From the NCBI RefSeq assembly GCF_003634705.1, contig NZ_RBWU01000001.1, forward strand, positions 1,292,980 through 1,356,979: a stretch of 64,000 nt of DNA. Direction: 5' to 3'. The DNA is from Actinomadura pelletieri DSM 43383. Its GTDB lineage: Bacteria > Actinomycetota > Actinomycetes > Streptosporangiales > Streptosporangiaceae. Below, one piece after another: positions 54,934-63,542 of this stretch (its first letter is position 1; every line of letters starts with the position of its first letter). The notes below the pieces were generated by a model that was given only the letters and a program-made list of their open reading frames with translations, was not told where the DNA came from and did not search any database. Position numbers and translations under genes: made by a program.

Positions 54934-54979
54934 CCTGGCCATGCCTCCGGACACATGTCCGGGCACGCGCATGGCCAGG
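54934..54979. terminator. Nested inverted repeats after the LacI gene
   Basis: CCTGGCCATGC (54934-54944) pairs with GCATGGCCAGG (54969-54979). Inside it, CCGGACA (54947-54953) pairs with TGTCCGG (54956-54962) around CA. It begins 80 bases past the LacI stop. The rest of 54855-55236 shows no gene or other recognisable element. Confidence 0.6.
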
Positions 54980-55236
54980 CGCCCGGTCGGCTGACCCGCT
55001 TTGGTCCACCGCTTCCACCCCGCGTGCCGGCCGGATGACGGCCTGTTGTCCCTCGAAGCGGTGTGCACCGGGTAAGAGCCCGGCCAAGACTGCCGTATTC
55101 GCCGGTCCGTGACCCGCCGTCGGCGGGTTAATGGACTCCATGGTCCGGCGGGTGCCCCGGGTGGCCTCGGGAAGGCCGCCCGGACGGGAGGCCCGCCGGG
55201 GCGGACACGAGAAAGTCCACCTGGGGGGTTCAGCTC

Positions 55237-55473
55237 GTGCGTGATCCGGAACTGGTGTCGTGCGCGCAGCGTGCGGCGAGCGAATTGGAACGCGCGTGGT
55301 CGGAGTGGCGGCACGCGCGGGGCATGGCGGAGCAGGTCGCGGAGTCGGTCGCCAGTTACGTCGCCCATTCGATCGATCATCCGTGGGGCCGTCCCCGTGT
55401 GGTCCTTGGCCTGGACGCCGACGAGGCACGCGCCCTCGCCGCGCTGCTGGGCAAGGACGACCCGCTCAGCTGA
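55237..55473 (+). CDS. Conserved actinomycete 78-residue hypothetical protein
   Basis: Opens MRDPELVSCAQRAASELERAWSEWR, continues with VASYVAHSIDHPWGRPRVVLGLDADEARALAALL and ends in an acidic tail. This pattern (an N-terminal helix, a YVxxSI..PWG.PRVVxGxDA core and a DUF-like helix) recurs in small proteins across actinobacteria. No function is known to me. The start is GTG with a weak GGGG upstream. It is a single gene before the amidase. Confidence 0.65.
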   Translation: MRDPELVSCAQRAASELERAWSEWRHARGMAEQVAESVASYVAHSIDHPWGRPRVVLGLDADEARALAALLGKDDPLS

Positions 55474-55559
55474 CGGGTTTCGCGGACTGCGTTTGACGAA
55501 CCTTCGGCGGCGTGCAGACTGTCAGGGTCGATAACGAAGACATCACGGAGGTGCGGTCG

Positions 55560-56405
55560 GTGCGAACTCAGCGAGGCGGTACCGCATCCGCCCGGCACGT
55601 GGTCGCCGGTCTGGCGCTGTGCCTCGGCGCGCTGACCGCGTGCAACGCCTCCGCCGAGCCGTCCGCGGACGAGCCGGCGGACCCGCCGACGACCGACACG
55701 CGGGAGGGGCCGATCACCGGGGAGAAGCCCGCGTCCGGTGACGGCATGTTCGCGCTGGACGGCAAGGTGATCGTCATCGATCCCGGGCACAACGGCGGCA
55801 ACGCCGAACACCCGTCCGAGATCAACAAACAGGTCAAGATCGGCAACGGCAGCAAGGCGTGCGACACGACCGGCACCAGCACCGCTGACGGCTACAACGA
55901 GCACGCCTTCACCTGGGACGTCTCCAACCGGCTGGCGAAGATCCTGCGTGCCCGCGGCGCCAAGGTCACGCTGACGCGCAAGAACGACAAGGGCGTCGGC
56001 CCGTGCATCGACGAGCGCGCGGACGTCGGCAACCGGCTCAAGGCCGACGCCGCGGTGTCGATCCATGCCGACGGCGCGGCCGCGTCCGGCCACGGCTTCC
56101 ACATCATCCAGCCGGTCGCCGTCGGCAAGAACGCCGGGATGGTGCCGCGGGCCGCCAGACTCGGCAGGGCGCTGCGGGACGCCTACCGCGACGGCACCGG
56201 CATCGCCTACTCCACCTACCTCGGCGAGGACGGCATCGACAAGCGCAAGGACCTCGGCGGCCTCAACCTGTCGACGGTCCCCAAGGTCTTCATCGAATGC
56301 GGCAACATGCGCAACAAGGGCGACGCGGCGAAGCTGTCCAGCGCGTCGTTCCGCCAGCGCATCGCCGAGTCGCTGGCCAAGGGCTTCGCGAGCTACCTCA
56401 CGTGA
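55560..56405 (+). CDS. N-acetylmuramoyl-L-alanine amidase (Amidase_3) lipoprotein
   Basis: Cuts the bond between muramic acid and L-Ala in peptidoglycan. A 281-residue protein with a signal peptide and lipobox LTAC (Cys ~28), a Pro/Asp/Glu-rich linker, and the catalytic domain from VIVIDPGHNGGN. The zinc ligands are His in DPGH, Glu in GYNEHAF and His in SIHADG, and the catalytic Glu is in IECGNMRN. The GTG at 55560 has GGAGG seven bases before. Its stop overlaps the methyltransferase start as GTGA. Confidence 0.92.
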   Translation: MRTQRGGTASARHVVAGLALCLGALTACNASAEPSADEPADPPTTDTREGPITGEKPASGDGMFALDGKVIVIDPGHNGGNAEHPSEINKQVKIGNGSKACDTTGTSTADGYNEHAFTWDVSNRLAKILRARGAKVTLTRKNDKGVGPCIDERADVGNRLKADAAVSIHADGAAASGHGFHIIQPVAVGKNAGMVPRAARLGRALRDAYRDGTGIAYSTYLGEDGIDKRKDLGGLNLSTVPKVFIECGNMRNKGDAAKLSSASFRQRIAESLAKGFASYLT

Positions 56406-57847
56406 CCGCGGCCGATCTTCCTCGCGTCCGCGACCTTCTGCTCGACGCCGGATACACGGTCGCCGGTGTGCGGGAGTTGCTCGGTCCCGTGGCGGGCGGC
56501 GCGCTGGCGCGGGACGAGATCGTCCCGGCACTGCGGGCGACACGTGGCGGCTCGCCGCTGGAGACCCTGACAAGGCTGTTCTGGTTGCAGGTTCCGGTGG
56601 ACGCCTCGGCGATCCCGATGGCCGACCTCGTCGCCGTGGGCCTCGCCGAGACGTCCGGCGGCGAGGCGCGGGCCCGGTTGCGGATCGAGCCACTGGAGGC
56701 GGTCGACGGAGACGGACATGCCGGATATGTCGTCTCCGATCTGAAGGTTCGCCCCGGCTCTGGAACCGTCCCGGCGGCCGACCATGTCGTGGGCGCGGGC
56801 GGCGCGTCGGGAAATCTGGCCCGCCTGGTTATCCACAGGCCTGTGGATAACGCGCTCGACATTGGAACGGGCTGCGGAGTCCAGGCGGTGCACCTCGCGA
56901 GCCGCGATCCCGGCGCGCGCATCACCGCCACGGACGTCAACCCGCGCGCGCTCACCCTCGCCGCGATGAGCTTCGCCCTCTCCGGCATGGACGATGTAGA
57001 ACCGATCGAGGGCCCGCTACTGGAGCCCGTCCGAGGGCGCCGATTCGACCTGATCGTGTCCAACCCGCCGTTCGTGGTCGCGCCGCCGGACGGTCGACGC
57101 TTCACCTATCGGGAGTCCGGCCTCCCGGGCGACGACTTCTGCCGCCGCCTCGTCGCCGAGGCGCCGGACCATCTCAACGAAGGCGGATACTGCCAGCTCC
57201 TGGCGAATTGGCTGCATATCGACGGTGTCCCCTGGGAGGAACGAGTCGGCTCCTGGGTGGACGGATGCGACGCGTGGATCGTCCAGCGCGATGTCCAAGA
57301 CCCGGCGGAGTACGCCGAGCTGTGGCTCCGGGACTCCTGCGAGGCGGGCACCCCCGAGTACCACGCCCGCTACGACGCGTGGCTGGACCACTTCGACCGC
57401 CACCACGTCACCGGAATCGGCTTCGGATGGATCACCCTTAGACGCGCCGACCGTCCCACCGTCCGCGTCGAGGAACTCCGGCACGCCGTCGAGGACCCCG
57501 TGGGCGCCTACGTCCAAGACATCTTGGACGGCTTCGTCCGCGCCGAAGAGTTTTCCACAACCTGTGGACAAAAATTGGGGGTCGCCCCCGGACTCGTTCA
57601 GGAACAGATCGGCCCGCCCGGCGCGGAGGACCCCGAACGCATCATCCTCCGCCAAACCGCCCGCCTACGCCGCGCCGCCGGAGTAGGCACGGTCGAAGCC
57701 GCCCTGGCCGGCGTCTGCGACGGCGACCTCCCCCTCGACCCCCTCCTCGACGCCATCGCCCAACTCACCGGAACGGACCCCGCCGAGGTCCGCACCCACG
57801 CCGAAACCGTCCTCCCCGAACTGATAGCCGACGGCTTCTTCACCTGA
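56402..57847 (+). CDS. Class I SAM methyltransferase with DUF7059-type N-terminal domain
   Basis: A 481-residue protein. The N-terminal ~130 residues (LPRVRDLLLDAGYTVAGVRELLG, ARDEIVPALRATRGG) are the domain found with these actinomycete methyltransferases. Next comes the SAM site ALDIGTGCGVQAVHLAS, the acidic strand in TATDVNPRALTLA and the catalytic motif LIVSNPPFVVAP, which is typical of N- or Gln/base-directed HemK/RlmG-like enzymes. A long C-terminal domain follows. The substrate is unknown. It is coupled to the amidase gene by a GTGA overlap. It carries two pairs of DnaA boxes within its coding sequence. Confidence 0.88.
   Translation: MTAADLPRVRDLLLDAGYTVAGVRELLGPVAGGALARDEIVPALRATRGGSPLETLTRLFWLQVPVDASAIPMADLVAVGLAETSGGEARARLRIEPLEAVDGDGHAGYVVSDLKVRPGSGTVPAADHVVGAGGASGNLARLVIHRPVDNALDIGTGCGVQAVHLASRDPGARITATDVNPRALTLAAMSFALSGMDDVEPIEGPLLEPVRGRRFDLIVSNPPFVVAPPDGRRFTYRESGLPGDDFCRRLVAEAPDHLNEGGYCQLLANWLHIDGVPWEERVGSWVDGCDAWIVQRDVQDPAEYAELWLRDSCEAGTPEYHARYDAWLDHFDRHHVTGIGFGWITLRRADRPTVRVEELRHAVEDPVGAYVQDILDGFVRAEEFSTTCGQKLGVAPGLVQEQIGPPGAEDPERIILRQTARLRRAAGVGTVEAALAGVCDGDLPLDPLLDAIAQLTGTDPAEVRTHAETVLPELIADGFFT
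56829..56850. promoter_or_regulatory. Palindromic pair of DnaA boxes inside the methyltransferase gene
   Basis: TTATCCACAGG (56829-56839) is followed immediately by CCTGTGGATAA (56840-56850), a perfect 22-base palindrome holding two facing DnaA boxes (TTATCCACA). Confidence 0.6.
57551..57571. promoter_or_regulatory. Second pair of DnaA boxes in the methyltransferase gene
   Basis: TTTTCCACA (57551-57559) and, after ACC, TGTGGACAA (57563-57571, complement TTGTCCACA). They face each other as in the first pair, about 700 bases downstream. Confidence 0.55.
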
Positions 57848-57874
57848 GCCGCCCACCCACCCGCAGCGGCGGGG

Positions 57875-58945
57875 TTAGGGGCGGGCGTCGTTGAGGGTGG
57901 GGAAGGTGCTTTCGCGGAGGCGGCGGGAGAGGGCGCGGTTGATGTGGTGGGCCCAGAGGGGGCCGCCGTAGATCATGCCGGTGTACGCCTGGACGAGGGT
58001 GGCGCCCGCGCGGACGCGTTCCCACACGTCGTCGGCGGACTCGACACCGCCGACGGAGATCAGCGCCAGGCGGCCGTCCGTGCGGGAGCGGAGGCGGCGC
58101 AGAACGTCCAGGGAGCGCTCCTTCAGCGGGGCGCCGGACAGGCCGCCGGTCTCCTTCACCAGGGCGGGCGGGGACTGCAGGGCGTCCCGGGCGATGGTGG
58201 TGTTGGTCGCGATGATGCCGTCCAGGCCGAGTTCGACGGCGAGGTCGGCGACCGCGTCGATGTCGTCGTCCGCCAGATCCGGTGCGATCTTGACGAGCAG
58301 CGGGACACGGCGCTCGGACGACCGGTCCGCGGCCTCGCGGACCGCCGTCAGCAGCGGGCGCAGGTGCTCCACGGCCTGGAGGTTCCGCAGGCCCGGTGTG
58401 TTGGGCGAGCTGACGTTCACGACCAGGTAGTCGGCGTGCGGGGCGAGACGCTCGGTGCTGGTCACGTAGTCGGCGGCGGCCTCGCTCTCCGGGACGACCT
58501 TCGTCTTGCCGATGTTGGCGCCGACGATCGTCCGGCGGGCCCGGCCGCGCAGGCGGCGCGCGGCGGCCTCCGAACCCTGGTTGTTGAACCCCATCCGGTT
58601 GACGACCGCTCGGTCAGCCGCGAGGCGGAAGAGGCGGGGGCGCGGATTGCCGGGCTGTGGGTGTCCCGTCACCGTGCCGATCTCGACATGACCGAACCCG
58701 AACGCGCCGAGCGCCTCGTACGCGACGGCGTCCTTGTCGAACCCGGCCGCGAGCCCGAGAGGTGAGGGGAACTCCAGCCCGAACGCGTGCACGGCCAGCG
58801 CCGGGTCGCGGGGAGCGAGCAGCCGCCGCAACAGCGGCACGACGCCGGGCACGGCCTGAAGTGCCCGGAGTCCCCGCAATGTCAGGTGGTGGACGGTCTC
58901 CGCCGGAACCCGGGCGATGACCAGTGAGAAGAGGAGTCGGTACAT
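57875..58945 (-). CDS. pyrD: Dihydroorotate dehydrogenase (quinone), class 2
   Basis: Oxidises dihydroorotate to orotate with FMN and passes electrons to quinone. A 356-residue class-2 enzyme with the membrane-association helices [75 protein letters not shown], the catalytic Ser in [23 protein letters not shown], and [28 protein letters not shown]. It lies 39 bases downstream of the hydrophobic Trp/Arg-rich gene and probably shares its transcript. Its end is convergent with the methyltransferase gene. Confidence 0.96.
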   Translation of the reverse strand: MYRLLFSLVIARVPAETVHHLTLRGLRALQAVPGVVPLLRRLLAPRDPALAVHAFGLEFPSPLGLAAGFDKDAVAYEALGAFGFGHVEIGTVTGHPQPGNPRPRLFRLAADRAVVNRMGFNNQGSEAAARRLRGRARRTIVGANIGKTKVVPESEAAADYVTSTERLAPHADYLVVNVSSPNTPGLRNLQAVEHLRPLLTAVREAADRSSERRVPLLVKIAPDLADDDIDAVADLAVELGLDGIIATNTTIARDALQSPPALVKETGGLSGAPLKERSLDVLRRLRSRTDGRLALISVGGVESADDVWERVRAGATLVQAYTGMIYGGPLWAHHINRALSRRLRESTFPTLNDARP

Positions 58946-58984
58946 CGTCCCCGAGTATCCCAGGCGCCCGCGGCGGCGGAACGC

Positions 58985-59833
58985 TCAGTGTCCGCGGAAG
59001 ACGCGGCGAAGTTGCAGTCGGACGTCGCGGCCCGCGTCCCGCAGCGTCCGGCGGACGGCCCGGACGGGGTCACCCACGCAGACCCGCCAAGTCTCACGGA
59101 CACCGTGCCAGACAGGACGCAGCACGTTCGTCCTGATCCAGCGCACAGGCACCACGACCAGTACCCGCACCGGAACGACGACCAGCACGTTCCAGAGCCA
59201 CCGCAGCACACGAGCCGCGAACCGCCAAGTTCCCACGACCGCCGCGACGATCGGCCCCAGGACGTATCGCCACAGCATCTGGAGTGGCAGCACGATCAGG
59301 TGGCGCGCCAGCCAGGCGAGACACCGGCCGATCAGCCGCCATGACCACACCATGGCCGCCCCGAACGCGCGGAGGACGACGACCACGCCCCGGCCTAGCC
59401 AGGCGAGCGCCAGCAGCGGCGGGCGCAGAACGTACCGCCACAGGAACTTGCAGGGCAGCACCACGAGGACGTTCAGCAGCCAGGCCAGCCCCCGCGCCAG
59501 CAACCGCAGCGGCACCAGCAGCATCCGGCCGAGCCACCGCAGCGGCGGGCCGAACACGGCCGCGAGCGCGCGTCCGATGGCCGCGAGCAGTCGGCCGAAG
59601 GGAGCGAGAACGAACCGGTAGAGCAGGCGACCGATCCACACCGGCACCCGCATCAGACCGTTCCAGACCGCCAGAACACCACGGCCGAGCACCAGGACCA
59701 GCTCGTAGACGAGCCGCAGCGGCACCACCACGACCAACGCGACCACGCGCGCCGGCATCACGATCCACGCCGGTCCCGGACGCGCCGGTGGGGCCTGCTT
59801 GCCCAGGTTGATCGGAGAGTCGTCCGAGCTCAC
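58985..59833 (-). CDS. Very hydrophobic Trp/Arg/Val-rich repeat protein upstream of pyrD
   Basis: I do not recognise this 282-residue protein. After an acidic start (SSDDSPINLGKQAPP) nearly the whole chain is a series of ~8 similar 25-35-residue blocks. Each is made of a hydrophobic helix and a short W/R turn (LLYRFVLAPFGRLL, MLLVPLRLLARGLAWLL, FLWRYVLRPPLLALAWLG, LPLQMLWRYVLGPIVAAVVG, FAARVLRWLWNVLVVVPVRVLVVV). It ends in a basic tail (RRTLRDAGRDVRLQLRRVF). It is probably embedded in or lying along the membrane. The GTG at 59833 has GAGG upstream; the frame extends further without support. It may be co-transcribed with pyrD. Confidence 0.6.
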   Translation of the reverse strand: MSSDDSPINLGKQAPPARPGPAWIVMPARVVALVVVVPLRLVYELVLVLGRGVLAVWNGLMRVPVWIGRLLYRFVLAPFGRLLAAIGRALAAVFGPPLRWLGRMLLVPLRLLARGLAWLLNVLVVLPCKFLWRYVLRPPLLALAWLGRGVVVVLRAFGAAMVWSWRLIGRCLAWLARHLIVLPLQMLWRYVLGPIVAAVVGTWRFAARVLRWLWNVLVVVPVRVLVVVPVRWIRTNVLRPVWHGVRETWRVCVGDPVRAVRRTLRDAGRDVRLQLRRVFRGH

Positions 59834-60040
59834 TTCCACCGCCTCGTGAACCGCCGAATGCCATTGAACAGTGCATTTGACTCGGCGCGGGGGTGACCGG
59901 TTCCGAGGGGTTGAACCCGTTCCGTGAGGTTCACCGTACTGCTCCACGATCCGGGAGAGCGGTGCGGGCAGCTCCAACCCCGATCGGCGGAAGGGACCAG
60001 GAACCGGAGCCGGGCCCAGACGACACGGAGGACACAGACG

Positions 60041-60988
60041 ATGAAGATCCCACGTTGGGCGATTCCCGCCGCGGCCGCCCTGACCGCGTCCGGGCTGCTG
60101 CTCACCGCCTGCGGACAGGAGAACCCTCGCAGCCGGCAGAACGCCGCGGGCACCCAGCCGCAGGCCGAGCCCTCGGCGGAACCGTCCCCGTCACCGGTGC
60201 CCGAACCCACCACGCTCGAGGTCGCCAACGTCACCAGGCTCGGCAAGGTCGTCACGGACGGCGACGGCAGGACGCTGTACCGCTTCGACGACGACACGGC
60301 CCGTCCTCCCGCGTCGACCTGCGCCGACGCGTGCGCGAAGACGTGGCCGCCGGTGTCGGCGAGCGACGCGGCGACACGGGTGGACGGCGTCGACCAGTCC
60401 CTGGTCGGCAAGGTCAAACGTCCCGACGGCAAGTGGCAGGTCACCCTCGCCGGCTGGCCGCTGTACCGGTACGCCAAAGACGACGGCCCCGGCGACGTGA
60501 AGGGCCAGGGCGTGGGCGGCACCTGGTTCGCCGCGTCCCCGACCGGCAAGAAGGCCCTCGCGAAACCCACGCCCGCGCAGACCGGTGACCGCTGGAAGGG
60601 TTGGACGGTCGTCAAGACGAGGAACGACCCGAAGCTCGGCATCATCCTGACGGACGGCAAGGGCCGGACCATGTACCGCTTCGACAAGGACACCCCCAAG
60701 CCACCGACGACGAACTGCTTCGGCGCGTGCAAGAAGGCATGGCCGCCCGTCACCTTCACCACCTGGAAGAAGCTCAAGCTCGAAGGCGTCGACCGCAAGC
60801 TCGTCAGCTTCATCGAGCGCAAGGACGACGGCACGTGCCAGCTCACCGTCAACGGCTGGCCGATGTACTACTACGAGCAGGACGAACAACCCGGTGACGT
60901 CAAGGGCCAGGGCGTCGGCGGCGTCTGGTGGGCCACCACCCCCACGGGCACGAGAGCCGCGACCACGGGAACCGGCGGCGGCTACTAG
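60041..60988 (+). CDS. Lipoprotein with two COG4315-type secreted repeats
   Basis: A 315-residue protein with lipobox LTAC (Cys ~24), a Pro/Glu/Ser linker and two copies of the 'secreted repeat of unknown function' module. Each holds GRTLYRFDDDT or GRTMYRFDKDT, a Cys-rich ADACAKTWPP or FGACKKAWPP, and GWPLYRYAKDDGPGDVKGQGVGG or GWPMYYYEQDEQPGDVKGQGVGG. This family is known from actinomycete lipoproteins (SCO0930-like) and may bind or sense something at the cell surface. GGAGG sits close before the ATG. No partner gene is adjacent. Confidence 0.88.
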   Translation: MKIPRWAIPAAAALTASGLLLTACGQENPRSRQNAAGTQPQAEPSAEPSPSPVPEPTTLEVANVTRLGKVVTDGDGRTLYRFDDDTARPPASTCADACAKTWPPVSASDAATRVDGVDQSLVGKVKRPDGKWQVTLAGWPLYRYAKDDGPGDVKGQGVGGTWFAASPTGKKALAKPTPAQTGDRWKGWTVVKTRNDPKLGIILTDGKGRTMYRFDKDTPKPPTTNCFGACKKAWPPVTFTTWKKLKLEGVDRKLVSFIERKDDGTCQLTVNGWPMYYYEQDEQPGDVKGQGVGGVWWATTPTGTRAATTGTGGGY

Positions 60989-61003
60989 CCACCACCACAG
61001 ACG

Positions 61004-61053
61004 AAGGCGCGGAGGCGTCGCGGGTCGGTCGGGGTCCGCACCCTCCGCGCCTT
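61004..61053. terminator. Terminator after the COG4315 lipoprotein gene
   Basis: AAGGCGCGGAGG (61004-61015) pairs perfectly with CCTCCGCGCCTT (61042-61053) around a 26-base loop, 16 bases past the stop. Confidence 0.7.
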
Positions 61054-61150
61054 CCTTCGCTGTGTCCCCTCAGAGCAGGTCGCGCACGGGGGTTCACCGC
61101 GGAATCACAAACCAAATCCGCTTCGGATCACTCCTTGGATCTCGACAGTT

Positions 61151-61162
61151 ACCGGATCCGGT
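61151..61162. promoter_or_regulatory. Palindrome upstream of the sugar-binding-protein gene
   Basis: ACCGGATCCGGT is a perfect 12-base palindrome ~78 bases before the start codon, in an AT-richer patch that probably holds the promoter. It could be the operator of a sugar repressor. Confidence 0.35.
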
Positions 61163-61240
61163 GATCGAATAGAGGTCGAAACCGCCACGGATGCGGCCCG
61201 CCGGAGTGTCGCGTCCGGGTGGGTGGCTTCGGGAGGTCCG

Positions 61241-62611
61241 ATGGTCGAGCGAATCGAGCAGGCCGGACGAGCGGAACCGGACGTGCGGTCCCGACGGGGG
61301 AGGGCGACCGGACGGCACGGGCCCGGGGGACGGCTGTTGCGAGCCGGGGTCGCGCTGACGCTGGTGGCCGGGGGATTGGCGGCCTGCGGGGGCGGCGGGG
61401 GGACTCCCACCCTCAACTGGTACATCAACCCGGACAACGGCGGGCAGGCGGCGATCGCCGCGTCCTGTACGAAGGCCGCGGGCGGCCAGTACCGGATCAA
61501 GACGGCGTTGCTGCCCAGCGACGCGACCCAGCAGCGGGAGCAACTGATCAGGCGGTTGGCGGCCGAGGACAAGGGCGTCGACCTGATGAGCCTGGACCCC
61601 GTGTTCGTCGCCGAGGCCGCCAACGCCGGGTTCCTGCGGCCGTTCACCGCGAGCGAGGCCGCGCCGTTGACGCAGGGGGTGTTCGACAGCGCGGTGCGGA
61701 GTTCGACGTGGGAGGGCAGGCTCTACGCGGCGCCGTTCTGGGCGAACACGCAGTTGCTCTGGTACCGGAAGTCGGTCGCGCAGAAGGCGGGCATCGACCC
61801 GACCGCCCCCGACTTCACCTGGGACAAGCTGATCGACGCGGCCGTCCGGACCAACACCACGATCGGTGTGCAGGGCAACCGGTACGAGGGCTACATGGTG
61901 TGGATCAACGCGCTGATCGCGTCCGCCGGGGGACGGATCATCAGCGACGCGGAGAAGGGCGACGAGGCGAGGATCGAGATCGACTCTCCGGCGGGACGGC
62001 AGGCGGCGGCGATCATCCAGAAGCTGGCCAGGTCGCGGGCGGCGAGCCCGACGTTGTCCACCGACATCGAGGAGCCGTCCCGGGCGACGATCAACGGTCC
62101 GCGCGGCGGGTTCCTGCTCAACTGGGGATATGTCTGGCGGGCCGAGCAGGGTGACGCGGAGGCCGGTGCCATCAATAAGAACATTCCCGCCGACCTGGGG
62201 TGGGCGCGCTATCCGCGGGTGAATCCGGGGCAGGAGAGCAGGCCGCCGTTCGGTGGCATCGAGATCGGCGTCAGCGCGTACGGCAAGCACCGCGACGATC
62301 TGGCGATCGAGGCGGTCCGCTGCATCACCTCGCCCGCGAACATGAAGCGGTACATGCTCGACGAGGGCAATGTCGCCGCCCGTCCCGCGATCTTCAGCGA
62401 TCCGGACATCCTCAAGGAGTTCCCGATGGCCCCGCTGATGCGGGACTCCATCGCCGCCGCGGCGCCCCGTCCGGCCACGCCCTACTACGCGGACGTGTCC
62501 GGGGCCATCCAGAGCCGCTGGCACCCGCCCGCGTCGGTGAACCCGAACACGACGCCGCGCGAGTCCGCCGAGTTCATCCGCGCGGTCCTGCGCGGCCAGG
62601 CCCTGCTCTAA
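61241..62611 (+). CDS. Trehalose/maltose-type ABC transporter substrate-binding lipoprotein
   Basis: A 456-residue solute-binding lipoprotein (cluster-1 fold) with an extended n-region and lipobox LAAC (Cys ~49). The body resembles LpqY of the mycobacterial trehalose importer: LNWYINPDNGG, SDATQQREQLIRRLAAEDKGVDLMSLDPVFVAEAANAGFLRPF, APFWANTQLLWYRKS, LLNWGYVWRAEQGD, PPFGGIEIGVSAYGKHRDD. The ATG at 61241 has GGGAGG close before; a GTG at 61223 is less likely. The two permease genes follow at once; the ATPase gene is beyond the window or elsewhere. Confidence 0.88.
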   Translation: MVERIEQAGRAEPDVRSRRGRATGRHGPGGRLLRAGVALTLVAGGLAACGGGGGTPTLNWYINPDNGGQAAIAASCTKAAGGQYRIKTALLPSDATQQREQLIRRLAAEDKGVDLMSLDPVFVAEAANAGFLRPFTASEAAPLTQGVFDSAVRSSTWEGRLYAAPFWANTQLLWYRKSVAQKAGIDPTAPDFTWDKLIDAAVRTNTTIGVQGNRYEGYMVWINALIASAGGRIISDAEKGDEARIEIDSPAGRQAAAIIQKLARSRAASPTLSTDIEEPSRATINGPRGGFLLNWGYVWRAEQGDAEAGAINKNIPADLGWARYPRVNPGQESRPPFGGIEIGVSAYGKHRDDLAIEAVRCITSPANMKRYMLDEGNVAARPAIFSDPDILKEFPMAPLMRDSIAAAAPRPATPYYADVSGAIQSRWHPPASVNPNTTPRESAEFIRAVLRGQALL

Positions 62612-62624
62612 CGGAGGTGTTCGG

Positions 62625-63542
62625 ATGACGTCCGTCGACACGGCCCCCGCTCGCGGGGAGATCTCCGACCGCGGCCGGGCCGAGCGCAGGCTCGGGTTGC
62701 TGCTGTCCGCCCCGGCGGTGGTCGTGATGCTGCTGGTCACCGCGTATCCGCTGGGCAACGCCCTGTACCAGTCCCTGTTCAGCTACCGGCTCACCGCGCC
62801 GGACGACCGGCGCTTCGTCGGTCTCGACAACTACGCGACCGCGCTGACCGACGGCCTGTTCTGGCAGACGGTGCTCACCACGCTGATCATCACGGTGGTC
62901 ACGGTGGGCGTGGAGCTGGTCATCGGGTTCGCGCTGGCCATGGTCATGCACCGCGCCGTGTTCGGACGCCGGACGGTGCGGACCGCGATCCTGCTGCCGT
63001 ACGGCATCGTCACGGTGATCTCGGCGTTCGCGTGGAAGTACGCCTTCGACGTCCAGTCCGGGTTCGTCAACTCGTGGTTCGGGCTCGGCGACTACGCGTG
63101 GTTCTCCGACCGGTGGGCCGCGCTGTTCGTGATCGTCCTGTCGGAGATCTGGAAGACGACGCCGTTCGTGTCGCTGCTGCTGCTCGCCGGGCTCGCGCAG
63201 GTGCCGCGCGACCTGGGCGAGGCGGCGACGGTGGACGGCGCCACCGCCTGGCAGCGGTTGAAACGGGTGACGATCCCGAACATGAAGGCCGCCATCCTCG
63301 TCGCGCTGCTGTTCCGCACCCTGGACGCGTGGCGGATCTTCGACAACGTGTTCATCATGACCGCGGGCCAGGAGAAGACCCAGGTGCTGTCGTTCCTGAC
63401 CTACCAGCAGATCATCACGCGGACCGAACTCGGCCTCGGCAACGCGGTCGGGGTGCTGCTGTTCCTGTCGGTGGTGCTGATCGCGGCCGTGTTCATCAAG
63501 GGGTTCAGAGTGGATCTCTCCCAGGTGCGAGGTGACCGCTGA
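62625..63542 (+). CDS. ABC transporter permease, SugA/MalF type
   Basis: A 305-residue inner-membrane permease with six hydrophobic helices. The EAA loop that docks the ATPase reads GEAATVDGATAWQRLKRVTIPNMKAAI. The start has GGAGG eight bases upstream and lies 13 bases after the binding-protein stop. Its stop overlaps the next gene by one base (TGATG). Confidence 0.92.
   Translation: MTSVDTAPARGEISDRGRAERRLGLLLSAPAVVVMLLVTAYPLGNALYQSLFSYRLTAPDDRRFVGLDNYATALTDGLFWQTVLTTLIITVVTVGVELVIGFALAMVMHRAVFGRRTVRTAILLPYGIVTVISAFAWKYAFDVQSGFVNSWFGLGDYAWFSDRWAALFVIVLSEIWKTTPFVSLLLLAGLAQVPRDLGEAATVDGATAWQRLKRVTIPNMKAAILVALLFRTLDAWRIFDNVFIMTAGQEKTQVLSFLTYQQIITRTELGLGNAVGVLLFLSVVLIAAVFIKGFRVDLSQVRGDR

Noticed and set aside
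56402..57847. Replication origin suggested by DnaA boxes
   Set aside because: No dnaA/dnaN genes, too few boxes and no AT-rich unwinding region; a titration or regulatory site is more likely.
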